This document shows, in pieces, positions 44,701 through 57,406 of a stretch of DNA of 64,000 nt. A program made the translations under genes and the position numbers. Position 1 is the stretch's first letter; each line of letters starts with the position of its first letter. The notes under the pieces are model-generated. The model was not told the DNA's origin and made no database searches. It saw nothing but the letters and a program-made list of their open reading frames with translations. Source of the DNA: Hyphodiscus hymeniophilus (Eukaryota > Ascomycota > Leotiomycetes > Helotiales > Hyphodiscaceae); the NCBI GenBank assembly GCA_016508695.1, contig VNKQ01000016.1:434001-498000 (forward strand), given 5' to 3'.

Positions 44701-45248
44701 CCGTCAGTAAGACTCACCTACAGCTCTGTTAACCACACCCCACGTGAAAGGATCTCGACTGGCTTCAAGCTCGGCAACTGATGCGAAAGTATTGCTTTTG
44801 AATACCTCATGCGAGGCGCTTCAAGATTCAAGATACAATCGTCGCCCAAAGGAAGACATTGAACGATGGCAACCAATTAAAACATCACATGGCAAGATCA
44901 TCAGCCACGGGAGCGTCTCGTCTCGATCCGTCGTTCCTTTTTTGAGGAGCGGAATTTTGAACCCCGCCATATTCCACGTCGTTGATCGACCATCTACAGT
45001 ATCGAACTCTAGGACACCGAACTCCAGACGACACACTCTAGAAGCTGTAACTTGCGCCGCCAGTAGCACCAAACCCGCACGATGGAATAGGATCCCTACA
45101 GCTTCTCCTATCTTTGACAGCAGCATGGTACACATCAACGACCACAACTGCAGCTTACCGGAGAGGGACCGCAGGGCCTAGGTAGCTAAGGTACCTCTTG
45201 ACCCGCTCGACCAGGGAGTTGGCTTACTTATTCTACTTGGCCCCAACG
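41767..45248. other. Gene-poor 3.5 kb; leader region of the RasGEF gene at the right
   Basis: No gene is supported between the unknown protein and the RasGEF. A CTCTCGT simple repeat lies near 42877-42900. At 44435 there is ATGTCGAGAG followed by a good donor (GTAAGC) and an acceptor at 44658. Spliced, this reads MSRGKSTPETK and stops, so it may be a short upstream frame in the RasGEF leader. The frame at 44744-45181 has no recognised features. Confidence 0.35.
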
Positions 45249-48200
45249 ATGCTTCCCTTTCCGCCTATTCATACTCCAGCGCGCGACAGATCCAAGCGCA
45301 CACGCTCGCCCCATTCATCTCGAGATCCTCATCATGAGGGAGCTTCGAAACCTCCACCTACTACGACAAGCTCCACGTCTCCTCGAACCGCACGACCAAG
45401 CCTTGCAAGTCGAACAACCTCAGCTCCTCAAGTCCCTGCAGTAATACCTTCGAAGTCATTGGTAGAAGACGACGATTTCGAACCGTATAGTTTTCGAGAC
45501 TCGGTTACTTCCATAAAAGACGACCCGTTTTTCAGAAACTACCAGTCACCGCACTCAGTGTCTCTGGCAAGAGAATTGAGATCTGCCACATATTTGCAGC
45601 AAAATCTGCGCGAGGATGACCTGCCAGAGGGATCGCCTCTACGTTCAACAAGGAGGCCGTCTGCAGATACGGCCAATTTCGTGAATCTTCCAGTGCGACT
45701 CCCGTTCAGCCAAACATGGAGAATGCGCTGACCAGACTTGCAAATATAGCCCCAATCAAGAAGCGGCATGGCGGATATCAATATTGCTATAATTGGGAGT
45801 GCTGGTGTGGGAAAGAGTACGTTGATTCAGCGGGCCCTTGGTTTACGGAGTCTGCCAACATCCATTGCTTCGAGTGCACGAATGTCAGTTGATAATGTGG
45901 TCTATACCGTCAGCCTGATCGAACTTGACCTCGAGTCCTTCGATGGCATACCAGATCGCAAGATTTACTGGCCAAAGCATATCAATGGCCATATGGTTCC
46001 CCGCATGGATGGAGCCTTACTTTTATACGATGTGATGAACCGAGAGAGTATTGCTGAGCTTCCCCAGACCTTAAGTGAGCGCGACACTTCTTGTTACTAC
46101 TCTGGATGATCCCCCATACTGACTGCTTAGACGCTCTTGTAAATTCTTCTTTACCCACAATTCTTGTTTCCTGCAAATGCGATAATCCGGAAAATACTCG
46201 CCAGATCAATGTGGAGAATATGGAAGCGGCCTGTGTTTCCGCTATTGAGTCTGTTAAATTTGCCTCGAATGTCCCCGAAAGTGCAAGGCAGTGCCTATCT
46301 TCCATGCTCAGGGCAATCATGATGAACAGAAATGGTCAGTATTAACGCTATGCGCCACTGTTTCGTGGCACCAGGATGTCGTTTCAGATCATCTGGTCTT
46401 TCACCAGACTGTCAAACTTGTTTCAGCGTGTTCTGGAACTCTCGTGATCCCTATGCATTATTCCAAATCAATCCTGAGTTTGCATGACGCTGACATGTTT
46501 TACAGCTAACCCCATTGAACCCCCCGGCACTCGTCGAAGAGCAACATCATCAGCGAATCTTGAAAAGCCTCCAGATCCATCAATTACAAGACCACTAAGT
46601 CAACAGTCCAAGCATAGCCGCGCTAGCTCCGAATATTCCCTTCGAGGAGTTTCTCAACCACCGTCTATATCGACAAGAGGGCAGCCAGCTCTGTTAAGGG
46701 CCAACGGTCGCACGAACCTCCACCATCAAATTAGTATACCCGACCCACATGAGGCTCCACCACTTTCGTCACATCCAGCATTCAGGCATGATAGCTTCGG
46801 CGTTTCCTCCGATCCAAAACTAGTTGCGAGGCAGAAGTACCGTACGCCTTTGCCAGAAAACTCGTTTTTGGATATGGAGGAGTCTGATGCGGATTCTTCA
46901 TATCGATATTCCGATGATATACCCATTCTTCAGCGAAATGATGATAGTTTTTTCGACAAGCCCGCGAAGGTAGCTGGAGTTACTTTTGATGAGCTTGTTG
47001 ATAGGCTTCTCGGCCAAAATATGTCTAGAGCCGACCACAATTTCTCTGATATATTCCTTTGTTTATATAGAAAGTTTGCCGCTCCCGGGGAACTGTTTGC
47101 CGCAATTCTCAACCGTTTGGAAAGAATAGCCAATGACAAAAATACACAGTACCTCACCCGTACCGCCACTCAACTGCGGTATGTCACTGTGGTTGCAAAA
47201 TGGGTCTCCGCATACCCAGGAGATTTTGCAAGTCCGTCGACTAGCAGCAAGCTGGACGAGTTTATTACTTCGCTTTCAGCTGATCCCGTCTTTGCAGCCG
47301 CAGCGCAAGATATGCGAATGCAACTACGATCTCGAGTGGTCGAGGATGATGATACAGGGTGGGCCCGCACAGACGCAGACATGGACAATGAGGCAGGAAC
47401 CACATTCCCATCAGCACCTCCTTCGCCCGCCCGGCAGCGAACTCTACCTCGTGACTTCGAGGAAGAGATGAACAAGCTCACCGTCGACGAAGATCTGGGT
47501 GGGGAAAATATGGTTCGTAAAGAATCCCACGCAGATTCTACTCTCTCCAATACTCGTACTGAATCCCTTAACGACTCTCTCTCCCCCTCCTTCCACACGG
47601 TCGAAGACTACGAACGCGAAGCCGCAACCATGATCCCGCGAGCCAACCTCCCGCTCACCAAGTTCCGCTACCACATCTTCATGGATACCTCAGACGAAGA
47701 TTTCGCCGACGAAATGACCCGCGTCGACTGGGTGATGTTCTCCTCGATCCGGCTCCGGGATCTCGTGCGCCACGTCTCACTCTCTTTAGAGCAAAGAGAT
47801 AAGTGTAAATCCCTCATGAATGTTGAACGCATGGTGTCGCATTTCAACCACATTGCTAAATGGGTTGCAAATATGATCCTCATGCGCGACAAAGCGAAAC
47901 ATCGTGCGCAAATGCTCGAGAAATTCATGACAATCGCCCTCAAACTCCGTCTTCTGAACAACTACAATGGTCTCGCTGCCGTTCTAGCTGGTATAAACGG
48001 CACCGCCATTCATCGACTCGCCCAGACCCGTGCTCTCGTTCCCCCCGAGGTGCAAAAGCGTTTTGCACGCCTTGTCCTCTTGATGGGCACTCAAAAGTCA
48101 CATTTTACATACAGACTCGCGTGGGAGAATTCACCGCTACCAAGGATCCCGTTCATCCCATTGCATAGACGTGACTTGGTGTCTGCAGAGGAAGGCAGTA

Positions 48201-48528
48201 GGACATTTGTTGGGGCGAATGGGGAGAGGATTAATTGGAAGAAGTTCGAGATTTTAAGCGAGATTATCCTACCGATCATGAAGAGTCAGGTCGTTCCTTA
48301 TCCGAATTTGGCGAGACATGAAGGTGCGAGAGAACTTATTCTGGATTGTAAAATGCCAGTCGATGATGAGGTGAGTCTTTTGCGATGTGGAAGAAATAGG
48401 ATAGCCTTGTGCTAATCTAGTTACAGGATATATATCAACGCTCCATTGCGGTTGAGAGCTCATCGTCTTCTGGATCTGTAGATTCCGGAAAGAAAAAGTT
48501 CCCTTGGTTTCAGAAAGAGAAATCGTGA
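45249..48528 (+). CDS. Ras-like GTPase domain fused to RasGEF (Cdc25-type)
   Basis: Five exons, 45249..45692, 45750..46074, 46131..46334, 46506..48370 and 48427..48528, give 979 residues. After a disordered Pro/Ser lead, a Ras-fold domain starts INIAIIGSAGVGKST (P-loop), with GALLLYDVMN and ILVSCKCD (degenerate N/TKxD). The switch II DxxG is not evident. A Ser-rich linker follows, then the RasGEF N-motif (AGVTFDELVDRLLGQ, DIFLCLYRKFAAPGELF). The catalytic Cdc25 domain has DWVMFSSIRLRDLVRHVSL, RMVSHFNHIAKWVANMIL, LRLLNNYNGLAAVLAGING and IPFIPLHRRDL. It should activate a Ras-type GTPase at membranes. The start Met is tentative; an upstream exon may exist. Confidence 0.85.
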
Positions 48529-49121
48529 TCGCCTTTCAGCAGAGCAGAGTCGGTGGTCTCAACACAACAAGCACGCCAGCAAGTCTAGCAACAATACAAG
48601 GGGGCGAGTGATGAAACGATTCGACGAGTCACGACATGAGACGCGAAGTATTTGATTTGAAGAGCGAAAGCGGAGCGAGAGCATCTTTGAGCGATTTACT
48701 ACTAATTTATTGCATGCAACCATCTATTGCGACATGGAACGTATACCTAGCTGTCGATATTACAACGGAGCTTCGAAAACGGGAGGGGATATGACTGAAC
48801 CAGGTGTTTGGTGTATTCCATTTAAGCGCATACCCTCTGGCAGTCTTGTGTTATAGAAGAACAATATGGACAGTTGTTCCAGTGTCAGATTGGCCAGCTG
48901 TGTCCTTACGTACATTCCTGAGTTCCTGGCTTCAATCAACCCATCACGTGCCCATGTATGTAACGTAGTACGTTCAAGGCGATCTCTCACAGTATCTCTA
49001 AACCTGGGCTAGTCTCCTGATGTACGTCCACGAAACATGACATGCTTTAATGAAGCACTCGCTGGCTTTCCAAGAATCCCAAGTTATCTTACAGCCTCGC
49101 CAACTTCAAGAATCCACCAAA
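48529..49121. other. Intergenic RasGEF 3' side / P450 promoter
   Basis: No supported gene. An alternative upstream ATG in the P450 frame lies at 49050. Confidence 0.45.
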
Positions 49122-50687
49122 ATGTTTGACGTCTCGTTCCTTCGTCCAGCTTTCCTCGCTCCAGTGGCTCTTCTAACCAGCTATTTCATCTACGTATTCT
49201 ATCGCACAATCCACCCCGCAAGCCTTCCCGCCCTCCCAATCGTAGGAACCAAGCCTAGCGACTGGTTTCCTCTTCTCCAAGCTCGCTGGCGCAATTCCAC
49301 AAACTACCGTGCCGTAGCAGAAGAGATAAACACCTTGTACAAAGAACAGCCATGTTTAGTGCCCATTGGAGGAAGCGAGACAATCGTACTACTTCCTGCA
49401 TCAGAGACCCAGCATATAGTCGACCAGCCAGACGCTGTGCTCAATATGCCGCAGCCGATGATTGATGGCTTGCAATGGAAGTATACTGTCCATGATCAGA
49501 TTGTGGTTGAGAAACCAATCCATTTGAAAATCGTAGCGAGTAATCTCACACATCAGCTTTCCAATCTTGCCCCCGAAGTACTGGACGAGACTGAATGGGG
49601 CTTCGAAAAGCAGTGGGGAACGGACACGAGCGACTTCAAGGATGTCGTTGTTTACGAAACCATGCGGAGAATCATTGGCAGTGTTACGAATCGTGCTTTT
49701 GTGGGACTTCCCTCATGTCGTAACCCAGGCCTCGTAGAATCAGGCATGGGATACGCGCAGGCGCTTGTTCAAGAGGCGGGCAAGTTGAGGATGTATCCTA
49801 ACTTCGTGAAGCCTTTCATTGCGCCCTTCTTGACCAAGGGCACGAAGAAGCAAACCAAGGATTTCTACGATATTCTCAAGCCCGACATCGAGCAGCGACT
49901 GCGTGAATATGACCTCTACCAAAGCAACCCGGAGAAGAGCCACGAACCAACCCGTAATGACTTCCTACAATGGTCAATTGCACAGGCCAGATCACACCCG
50001 GATCCAAGGATGGCCTCGCCACGCACGCTGGCTGGTCGTATCCTGATGGTGAACTTCGGCGCCATCCACACGACGTCCTTCACCATCACCCACGCCATCT
50101 TCGACCTGTTCAGCTCGAAGCAGTCGCACGTGGACGAGCTGCGGGACGAGATCTCCACCGTCCTTGCCGCCCACGGCGGCTGGTCCAAGAAAGCCCTGGC
50201 GTCCATGGAGAAGCTCGACTCGGCCGTCCGCGAGTCCCTGCGTCTGAACATGGTCTCCACCTTCGGCGTCCCCCGCCTCGTGATCGCGCGTTCCGGCCTC
50301 ACCACCCACGCCGGCGTCCATGTGCCCAGGGGCAACATCGTCGCGACGCCCGGGAAGAACATCGCTCGCTCCGCGGCCTTCTACGCCGACGCCGAGGAGT
50401 ACAAGCCGTTCCGCTTCGCGGAGGCGAGGAGGGATGAGGACGTGGAGTACGTGACGAGGGCCAGACAGGCGGCGGCGACGACGAGTGCGGAGTTCCTCGC
50501 CTTCGGCCACGGGAGGCACGCCTGTCCCGGCCGCTTCTTCGCCGCGAGCGAGCTGAAGATGATCCTGGGGTATCTGGTGATGGAGTATGATGTTGAGATG
50601 CTCGAGAAGCGACCCGAGGATCTGTATATCGGTACTAGCAAGCTGCCTCCCATGGGGGCGAAGATTAGGATCAGAAGGAGGAACTAG
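49122..50687 (+). CDS. Cytochrome P450 monooxygenase
   Basis: A single exon of 521 residues. A membrane anchor (FLAPVALLTSYFIYVFY) is followed by a hinge with prolines (SLPALPIVG). The I-helix segment is GAIHTTSFTITHAIFDL, the K-helix ExxR is ESLR, and the haem loop is FGHGRHACPGRFFA with the axial cysteine. The protein is a microsomal class II P450 that would use NADPH-P450 reductase; the overall pattern recalls ent-kaurene-oxidase-like and other secondary-metabolism P450s, but the substrate is unknown. There is no biosynthetic gene cluster around it. I chose the ATG at 49122, just before the anchor, over an upstream one at 49050. From about 50030 to 50570 the codons become strongly GC-ending, unlike the first half. 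Confidence 0.9.
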   Translation: MFDVSFLRPAFLAPVALLTSYFIYVFYRTIHPASLPALPIVGTKPSDWFPLLQARWRNSTNYRAVAEEINTLYKEQPCLVPIGGSETIVLLPASETQHIVDQPDAVLNMPQPMIDGLQWKYTVHDQIVVEKPIHLKIVASNLTHQLSNLAPEVLDETEWGFEKQWGTDTSDFKDVVVYETMRRIIGSVTNRAFVGLPSCRNPGLVESGMGYAQALVQEAGKLRMYPNFVKPFIAPFLTKGTKKQTKDFYDILKPDIEQRLREYDLYQSNPEKSHEPTRNDFLQWSIAQARSHPDPRMASPRTLAGRILMVNFGAIHTTSFTITHAIFDLFSSKQSHVDELRDEISTVLAAHGGWSKKALASMEKLDSAVRESLRLNMVSTFGVPRLVIARSGLTTHAGVHVPRGNIVATPGKNIARSAAFYADAEEYKPFRFAEARRDEDVEYVTRARQAAATTSAEFLAFGHGRHACPGRFFAASELKMILGYLVMEYDVEMLEKRPEDLYIGTSKLPPMGAKIRIRRRN

Positions 50688-51666
50688 GCGGTGTAAAGCC
50701 GGTGGGTGTGGCGGGGGACTGGGCTCGCGGTGACTGGCGCGTTGTATATGAGATGGTTTGTCTGATGTACATCTCTACAGTGACATTGCGGGGAGACCAA
50801 GTAAGGTAGTGAGCTGCGCCCTTGAAACATGATCTATTGCGTTGTGCAAGGTACAGGAAGTTGCTATGGCAGTTAGCTAGATAGATATTCCTGAATGTAA
50901 GAGGAGGTTCTCATCAAGAACTGATTAAAGGCCCCTTTATAAGTTTACCCACAGGTAACAACGCCTGGGATCAGATGGCAAAAAGTGCAGAGTAGACCCC
51001 AAAGAATAGAATCTTGACCTCACGCCTCGATCATCAACCAGCAAGACACAAATCCCTTACTGACGTTCGGAAGACGATATAGTCTTCGGTCAAATTCAAC
51101 TGTTTAAGGAGATATGGCGATACCTTGTAGAGGTGATGTGTCAAGCCGAATCGTCCTAGAAGCATTGATCTAGCAATTCGCTGCTTTTGATTTACGTACT
51201 CCTACGTCTACTCCGATTAAAATACAGGGTGTTTTGTCTGGGGAGTTATTTCAAATTCAAAGAGTGATACGATGCGATGTTACGATTTGAAATAAAATGA
51301 AGGGCAAGGAGCCATCAAGGATACATAACTCAAGGAATATTTCTAATCCTAAAAACAAGTTTTCAATATTAAAATTTTCTTATTAGATTATTGGAGTTTA
51401 CAGACTAAAGTAAATAAAATCTGACTTAAAAGTGTAGCAAGAGTAAGAAAATAACAATGAGTTTCGGTTGGAGAGATAATGGACATGAGAGGTTGATGAT
51501 TCCCTTTAGGTCTAGTGGCAAAAGCTACCTGCTGCCTTGCAGCCTGATTTATGCCTCTCGGCAAATCTGGCGCTAAGAATAACCCACACTTTCAAATTCG
51601 GAGAAAAGTTCGAGATCAAACTTCAATCAACGACAACGCCAATCGACAACACCTCTCTCTGTCAAG
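50688..51666. other. Intergenic with A+T-rich core
   Basis: About 980 bases with an A+T-rich stretch at about 51240-51440. No gene is supported. It contains the RPL15 promoter at its right end. Confidence 0.45.
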
Positions 51667-52609
51667 ATGGGTGCCCTCAAATACGGTTCGTTATCTTCGA
51701 TTTCTAATGCCTCCTATATTGCGCCATTTGCCTACTCCCAAATCCTGCCCTCACATCCATGCTAATATCTTTCCCCAAACAGTCGAAGAGCTTCAAAAGA
51801 AGAAGCAGTCCGATGTCCTGCGCTTCCTTCTCCGTGTTCGATGCTGGGAGGTAAGATACAACGATCCTTAAATCGACCGCGAACCCAATACTTCGAATCT
51901 GGTCCAAGAGACATACAAGGAGAGAATATTGTGGAACGCTGGACGTGGACATCTTCATTGATGATCCTGCTATACACTCGTTGAACTTAGCTGAGAGTGC
52001 AAAATATAGCTCCGACAATTGAACGTCATCCACCGTGCTTCCCGCCCATCTCGTCCCGACAAGGCTCGCCGTCTTGGTTACAAGGCCAAGCAGGGCTATG
52101 TTATCTACCGGGTTCGAGTTCGTCGTGGTGGTCGCAAGCGTCCTGTGCCCAAGGGTGCTACTTACGGTATGGGCATATCTGGGGAGAAGGATGAGAGAAA
52201 ATCTGCGTTGAAGTTGTGCTGATTCAAATTGCACCGTCTAGGCAAGCCCACCAACCAGGGTGTTAACCAACTTAAGTACCAACGATCCCTGAAGTCAACC
52301 GCCGAGGAGCGTGTCGGACGTCGTTGCGCCAACTTGCGTGTTCTCAACTCGTACTGGATCAACCAGGACTCCACCTACAAGTACTTCGAGATCATCCTCG
52401 TCGACCCTCAACACAAGGCCATCCGCCGCGATCCCCGTATCAACTGGATCGTTAATCCAGTCCACAAGCACCGCGAGTCCCGTGGTCTCACTGCAACTGG
52501 CAAGAAGTCTCGTGGTTTGGGCAAGGGTCATGGATACAACAAGACGACTGCTGGACGAAGAAAGACCTGGAAGAGACACAACACCCTCAACCTCCAACGA
52601 TACAGATAG
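51667..52609 (+). CDS. RPL15: 60S ribosomal protein L15 (eL15)
   Basis: Four exons, 51667..51685, 51783..51850, 52010..52166 and 52242..52609, give 203 residues, the family's length. The sequence reads MGALKYVEELQKKKQSDVLR, RQLNVIHRASRPSRPDKARR, YVIYRVRVRRGGRKRPVPKG, GKPTNQGVNQLKYQRSLKS, then RVGRRCANLRVLNSYW and HKHRESRGLTATGKKSRGLG, ending TLNLQRYR. eL15 is a core protein of the large subunit that contacts 28S rRNA. The acceptor for exon 3 (TATAG before CTCCGACAA) gives Leu where many species have Tyr; that junction is the least sure. Confidence 0.95.
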
Positions 52610-53254
52610 ACGTCTTAGCCGGAGTTTTGTGCGGTTTGTGCTTCGATGTGCAGGAATGGATGGCTTCTGGGGTCTGGGCTATAGCCTCGAGAAAATATGC
52701 AGCACGTTCTGCTCATATCATACGCTGATGAATGGAATCAATTGAACAGCCAATCTTTCTCCCAATTGTGACATGATATTAGTGAAGATTTACTACCAAA
52801 TTCCTATTTCGGAATTTTTGAATCTGGAAAGTTGAAACCTAATGGATCCTCGGTTATGCAGGGCTCGTATTTACTTTGCAAATACATCTCTCGAAGTCTT
52901 GGCGCGTCTTGAAACTGGGTACAGACTCTTTAGCTTTCATCATGCGTAGACAAACTTCTTTTTACAATACGAGGCTTGCCCCCTGATCAACCTTTTCCCT
53001 GACTAGAGCCTCTCCTTAGACCATGGGCGCTGGTGAGTTGTGGATCGTCGCTGCTAATACCAATTATGCTAATGCGGAAAGTAACGACGCAGGGCAACTG
53101 CCAATTCTCTCAAACCTTCAATTGAGCGCTCGCAGATTTATCGGGTGAGAAATTTCTGGTCTGCAAAAGGATAATATTGTTCAAACCGACTCGATGACCC
53201 ATTCAAAAACTCTTCGCGACTTATAACGAGCCGCCCGCTACTGAGAGCACAGCA
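52610..53254. other. Intergenic RPL15 3' side / HECT gene leader
   Basis: About 640 bases without a supported gene. A short ATG with adjacent GTGAGT at 53023 may be in the HECT gene leader. Confidence 0.4.
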
Positions 53255-56200
53255 ATGGCTCCCTGGCCCAACAGACTGCTGTCACCAAGCTCTCGCGATG
53301 GTTCAAATCCTCCCAATGCGACCGCCGCGTCGCCCGCGCAGGTAAGAGGGCGAACCACGAGGATTACAGAGGAGGACATACTCGAGAACGCGTACGGCAT
53401 CCCGACTTTGCCTGAACCCTCCACCTTCAAACGCCACAATCGATCTGTGAGCCACCCGTTCCCCTCGATATTCTCTGGAAGGAAGAAGAAGCAGGGCGAG
53501 CAAGCTCGGATCGGAGGGTATGACTCCACGGACGACGAGAAGGTTTCTCCTGCGCTGGCTCGCAACACGGCGCTGAACCCCACCGCAAAACAAGCAAAGG
53601 TCCCAGACAAGGATCTGATGACGGGGAAGTGCATGACGTGCGATGCTATGGTGCGGTGGCCCAAAGAGTTGAAGGTCTTCAGATGTACGGTGTGCTTGAT
53701 GATCAACGATCTGAAGCCTGTAGTACTGGAGGCTAGACGAGGGGACGGGCAGAGGACCCCCGTTGCTGCGAATGCGGGGACCTACCCTGGGGCTGCATTC
53801 GTTCCCAAAAGTATATCATATGCTTCTTGCGAGGAGAAGAGAGAGTGCTGACATCTGAGCAGTTGTACCGCTGTCCGTAGAGAAGACTGAAAAGATCATT
53901 GATCAGTGTATCACTACATATCTTCTGGCCCGCCTCCAACACGAGGATGCAGACACCGCTGTGTCTGTATCGCACTCGCCAGTGTTTAAGGCCCAAGACA
54001 CGGACAGAGACAACAAGCTCGAACAGGATGACCCAATGCTACGACAAACGCTGCCGATACATCTCTCTGGCCGGCCAGTAGAGCCAGTAGAGTCAGCAGA
54101 TGAAGGGCGTCACGGGAAACGGACTCGTGCTCAAGATATAATTCACGCTAAATCGGCCCCGTACTCATCGTCTTCTCCTGGAAGTTTTTTCGCAGCTCAA
54201 ATGGAGGGACAAGATCGCAGTCGTTCCCGGAGTCGCTCGAAGGGTCCTCGACTAAGAGAAGGTGGCTTACAAGCAGGAACAATTGATGACCAGAGTACAG
54301 TGAAGACGCACGAGGGCCAAGCCCAACACCCGCAAGTCGACACTGCCAGAACGATCTTCAAGCCGCTGCAGGAATACATTAGTACGTCTTTCGGATCTTT
54401 CGAATGCATCAACACTTCTTTCAGCAGTTTACGACCAAGTGTGACCTCGCGAACTGTCAGTGAGGGCAACACCAGGAGGCATGTGTATCCACAGCGTCAG
54501 GATCGACGTGGGCAAACTGCTGAGACGCTGTCTGAAATGGATGCGAAAACACTACTTATTGGGGACTTTGCAGAAAATGGCTCATGGTGGACTGGAGAAC
54601 GATCAAACTTCAAGAGTTCGGAACGACCCCGCACTCATCGACATACGGATTTTAGCTATGGTGAGCTTGTCACCGTAAAATCACCACGAGTTGATTGGGC
54701 TAGTATGAACGAGTGGTACTCCACAGTTTTGAACGCAGGTAGATCGTGGCGCCTAAAGCTTGATGAACTCATGATCTCTGACCCTCAGATTCCATCTTGG
54801 TCTGAGCACGAGATACAAGCTGTTGAGGAGCAGATGCTGGAAGCTCAGTTGTACGCACAACGCGTTTTGCTCAAAGCTGTTGAGAGTCTGTTAAAGCGTC
54901 CAGGTCGTCCACTGAAGGAGCCGAGCGATTTAAGATTCTTATTGATCATCTTAGCGAATCCACTCCTATATCCTTCGCCTGGTGGAGCGAAACCGAGGGA
55001 ACGAAGTCGCTCCAAATCAAAGGAGCGTAAACCTTCAAGACCTCTGCTCGGCGTATTGGCGGAGAACAGACAATCTGGTTCATCCAATTCACCTCGAACA
55101 AATAGAGGGAGCTCAGGGCAGCACTCTGGCATCATCAAGCGAATACTTGGGCTTTTGTCTAATGTTCCAAATGAATGCCATCACCATCTTGTTTCTTGGT
55201 TCGCGAAGTACTCTGATGGCCAGTTCCAAAGAACTACCGACTTGATCGGAAGTTTCGTGACCTACAGACTCACGAGACAACATGGCAAAAAGCGAGAGAT
55301 CGATCGGGACCCTACAGCTGGTCTAGTTCCGAGTATGGGTAGTCGGAGCACATCGGCAGCTTTACACGCCGCACTGGGTGTCACCAATCAATCGTCAAAA
55401 AAGAGTGATGGCAAATCTCAGCCGGTCGTATACCATGACGACTGGCAAATAAAAGCTGCGGCGAGGGTAATGGCTTTGTTATTTGCTGCTAACAACAGTG
55501 GTCTGGCAAGGCGTGGAGAAGTACGTCCTCCGCCTCTGTTAGAAGGGCACAGTGCGGGTTTGGCTGCGCGTGAGAGAGCCCATATCCATGGCCAAATCAT
55601 CCCTACGAGCGACTTCTACAACACTTTGCTTGACTACTCGGATCTTATTGCAGATTTCGAGGCTTGGGAAGGAAGGCGCGGCAAATTTGCGTTCTGTCAA
55701 TACCCCTTCTTCTTGAGTATCTGGGCCAAAATCCAGATCATGGAACATGATGCGCGGAGGCAGATGGAAGTTAAAGCTCGGGAGGCTTTCTTTGATAGCA
55801 TCATGACCCACAAGAACGTCAATCAGTATCTTGTGCTACGAATCCGCAGAGAATGTCTGGTCGAGGATAGCTTGAAAAGTGTCAGTGAGGTCGTAGGTTC
55901 AGGAGGTGAAGAGATTAAAAAGGGGTTGAGGATTGAATTCAAAGGCGAAGAAGGCATCGATGCTGGCGGTCTCAGGAAAGAATGGTTCTTACTTCTGGTT
56001 AGGGATGTGTTCAATCCTGAGCATGGTGAGATCTACGAGCCTTATATAATGTATGACTACTAACACTATGACAGGCATGTTTACTTATGATGAAGACTCC
56101 CAATTCTGCTACTTCAATCCAAACAGCTTCGAGACCACTGATCAATTCTTCCTTGTCGGGGTGGTACTTGGGCTGGCAATATACAATTCCACCATCCTTG

Positions 56201-56997
56201 ATGTAGCTTTCCCTCCTTTCGCATTTCGGAAGCTGCTTGCTGCAGGGCCTGCTGCAGCTCCAGGGGCGACGTCACATGCGAAGCCATCGATGACCTATTC
56301 GTTAGAAGATCTGGCCGAGTTCAGACCCTCTTTGGCAAATGGCCTTCGACAGCTCCTGGAATATGAAGGCGATGTCGAGACTACCTTCTGCAGGGACTTC
56401 GTAGCAGATTGCGATCGCTATGGGCAGACAACTTATGTGCCGCTCTGCCCAGATGGAGCAAGCAAACCAGTCACGAATGCTAATCGAAAGGAGTTCGTCG
56501 AACTCTATGTTCGATATCTTCTCGATACTGCCGTGGCTCGACAGTTCGAACCCTTCAAACGAGGATTCTTCACTGTCTGCGGAGGCAACGCATTGTCTCT
56601 CTTCAGGCCGGAGGAGATCGAACTTCTGGTGCGAGGATCAGATGAACCATTAGACATCGCCTCTCTCCGAGCTGTCTGTCTCTGTGAGAACTGGGGAGAA
56701 TTGAATCCGAAGGAGACGCAGCCAGTGGTACAGTGGTTCTGGGAGTCTTTCCAGTCTGCTACACCGAAGGATCAGCGAAAATTGCTGAGCTTTATCACGG
56801 GCAGTGATCGTATTCCCGCGATGGGAGCAACGAACCTGGTCATCAAGCTCTCTTGCTTGGGCGAGGATTGTGCCAGGTATCCTGTAGCCAGGACCTGTTT
56901 CAATATGCTATCGTTGTGGCGTTATGGGTCAAAGGAGAAGCTGGAGACTATGCTTTGGACGGCGGTGAATGAAAGTGAGGGCTTTGGTTTGAAATAA
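53255..56997 (+). CDS. HECT-type E3 ubiquitin ligase (Hul4/HulB type)
   Basis: Three exons, 53255..53810, 53863..56025 and 56075..56997, give 1213 residues. The N-terminal region has a CxxC zinc ribbon-like pair (CMTCDAMVRWPKELKVFRC then TVC). A long Ser/Arg-rich region with RSRSRS stretches follows, then helical blocks (FLSIWAKIQIMEHDARRQ). The HECT domain begins near LVLRIRRECLVEDS, with RIEFKGEEGIDAGGLRKEW, FFLVGVVLGLAIYNS and ENWGELNPKE. The catalytic Cys (about C1181) is in ARTCFNML. It accepts ubiquitin from an E2 and passes it to substrates. The layout matches the fungal Hul4/HulB group, in yeast linked to nuclear RNA surveillance. Introns are 52 and 49 bases. Confidence 0.92.
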
Positions 56998-57406
56998 GCA
57001 TAATGATTGAAATGACAGCGTTGTCTAGATTGATGTTTGCGTCAAGGCTTACCTTGGAGAAGGTTGGGTGACGGCGGGCTTGCATTGGTCAGTGGTCATA
57101 GGAGGTTCTGCCCGCGTGATATGCATTTTGGGTCTATTGAGAAGTCATCATGGGAGAGGAGTTAGTTATGTTAGCACTCCTGTAAAGGGAGCACTTGATG
57201 CATAATGTATAAATGTTCGATCACCTTTTCGCTCGTGCAATCACATTGCATACAGAAGCTCCTCAGTTGAGTTGAGCACTTAAAACTCCGAACTGACCAG
57301 ATCTTAATGGGGGTTCGGGAATTCCAAAATATATTGTACAATCCTTACGTACATTCTACATACAATATACAGCCCAAACGCCCAATCCATGCGTTTGGAT
57401 ATCTTC
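56998..57406. other. Convergent 3' region
   Basis: About 400 bases between two converging genes; only UTR-like sequence seen. Confidence 0.5.

Noticed and set aside
44744..45181. 145-codon frame upstream of the RasGEF
   Set aside because: It is unrelated to the RasGEF frame, with no recognised motif; it is more likely leader or intron sequence.
51505..51560. tRNA-like start (GGTCTAGTGG) near 51510
   Set aside because: It has an A-box-like word but no GGTTCGA-type B box at the right distance and no acceptor stem pairing.
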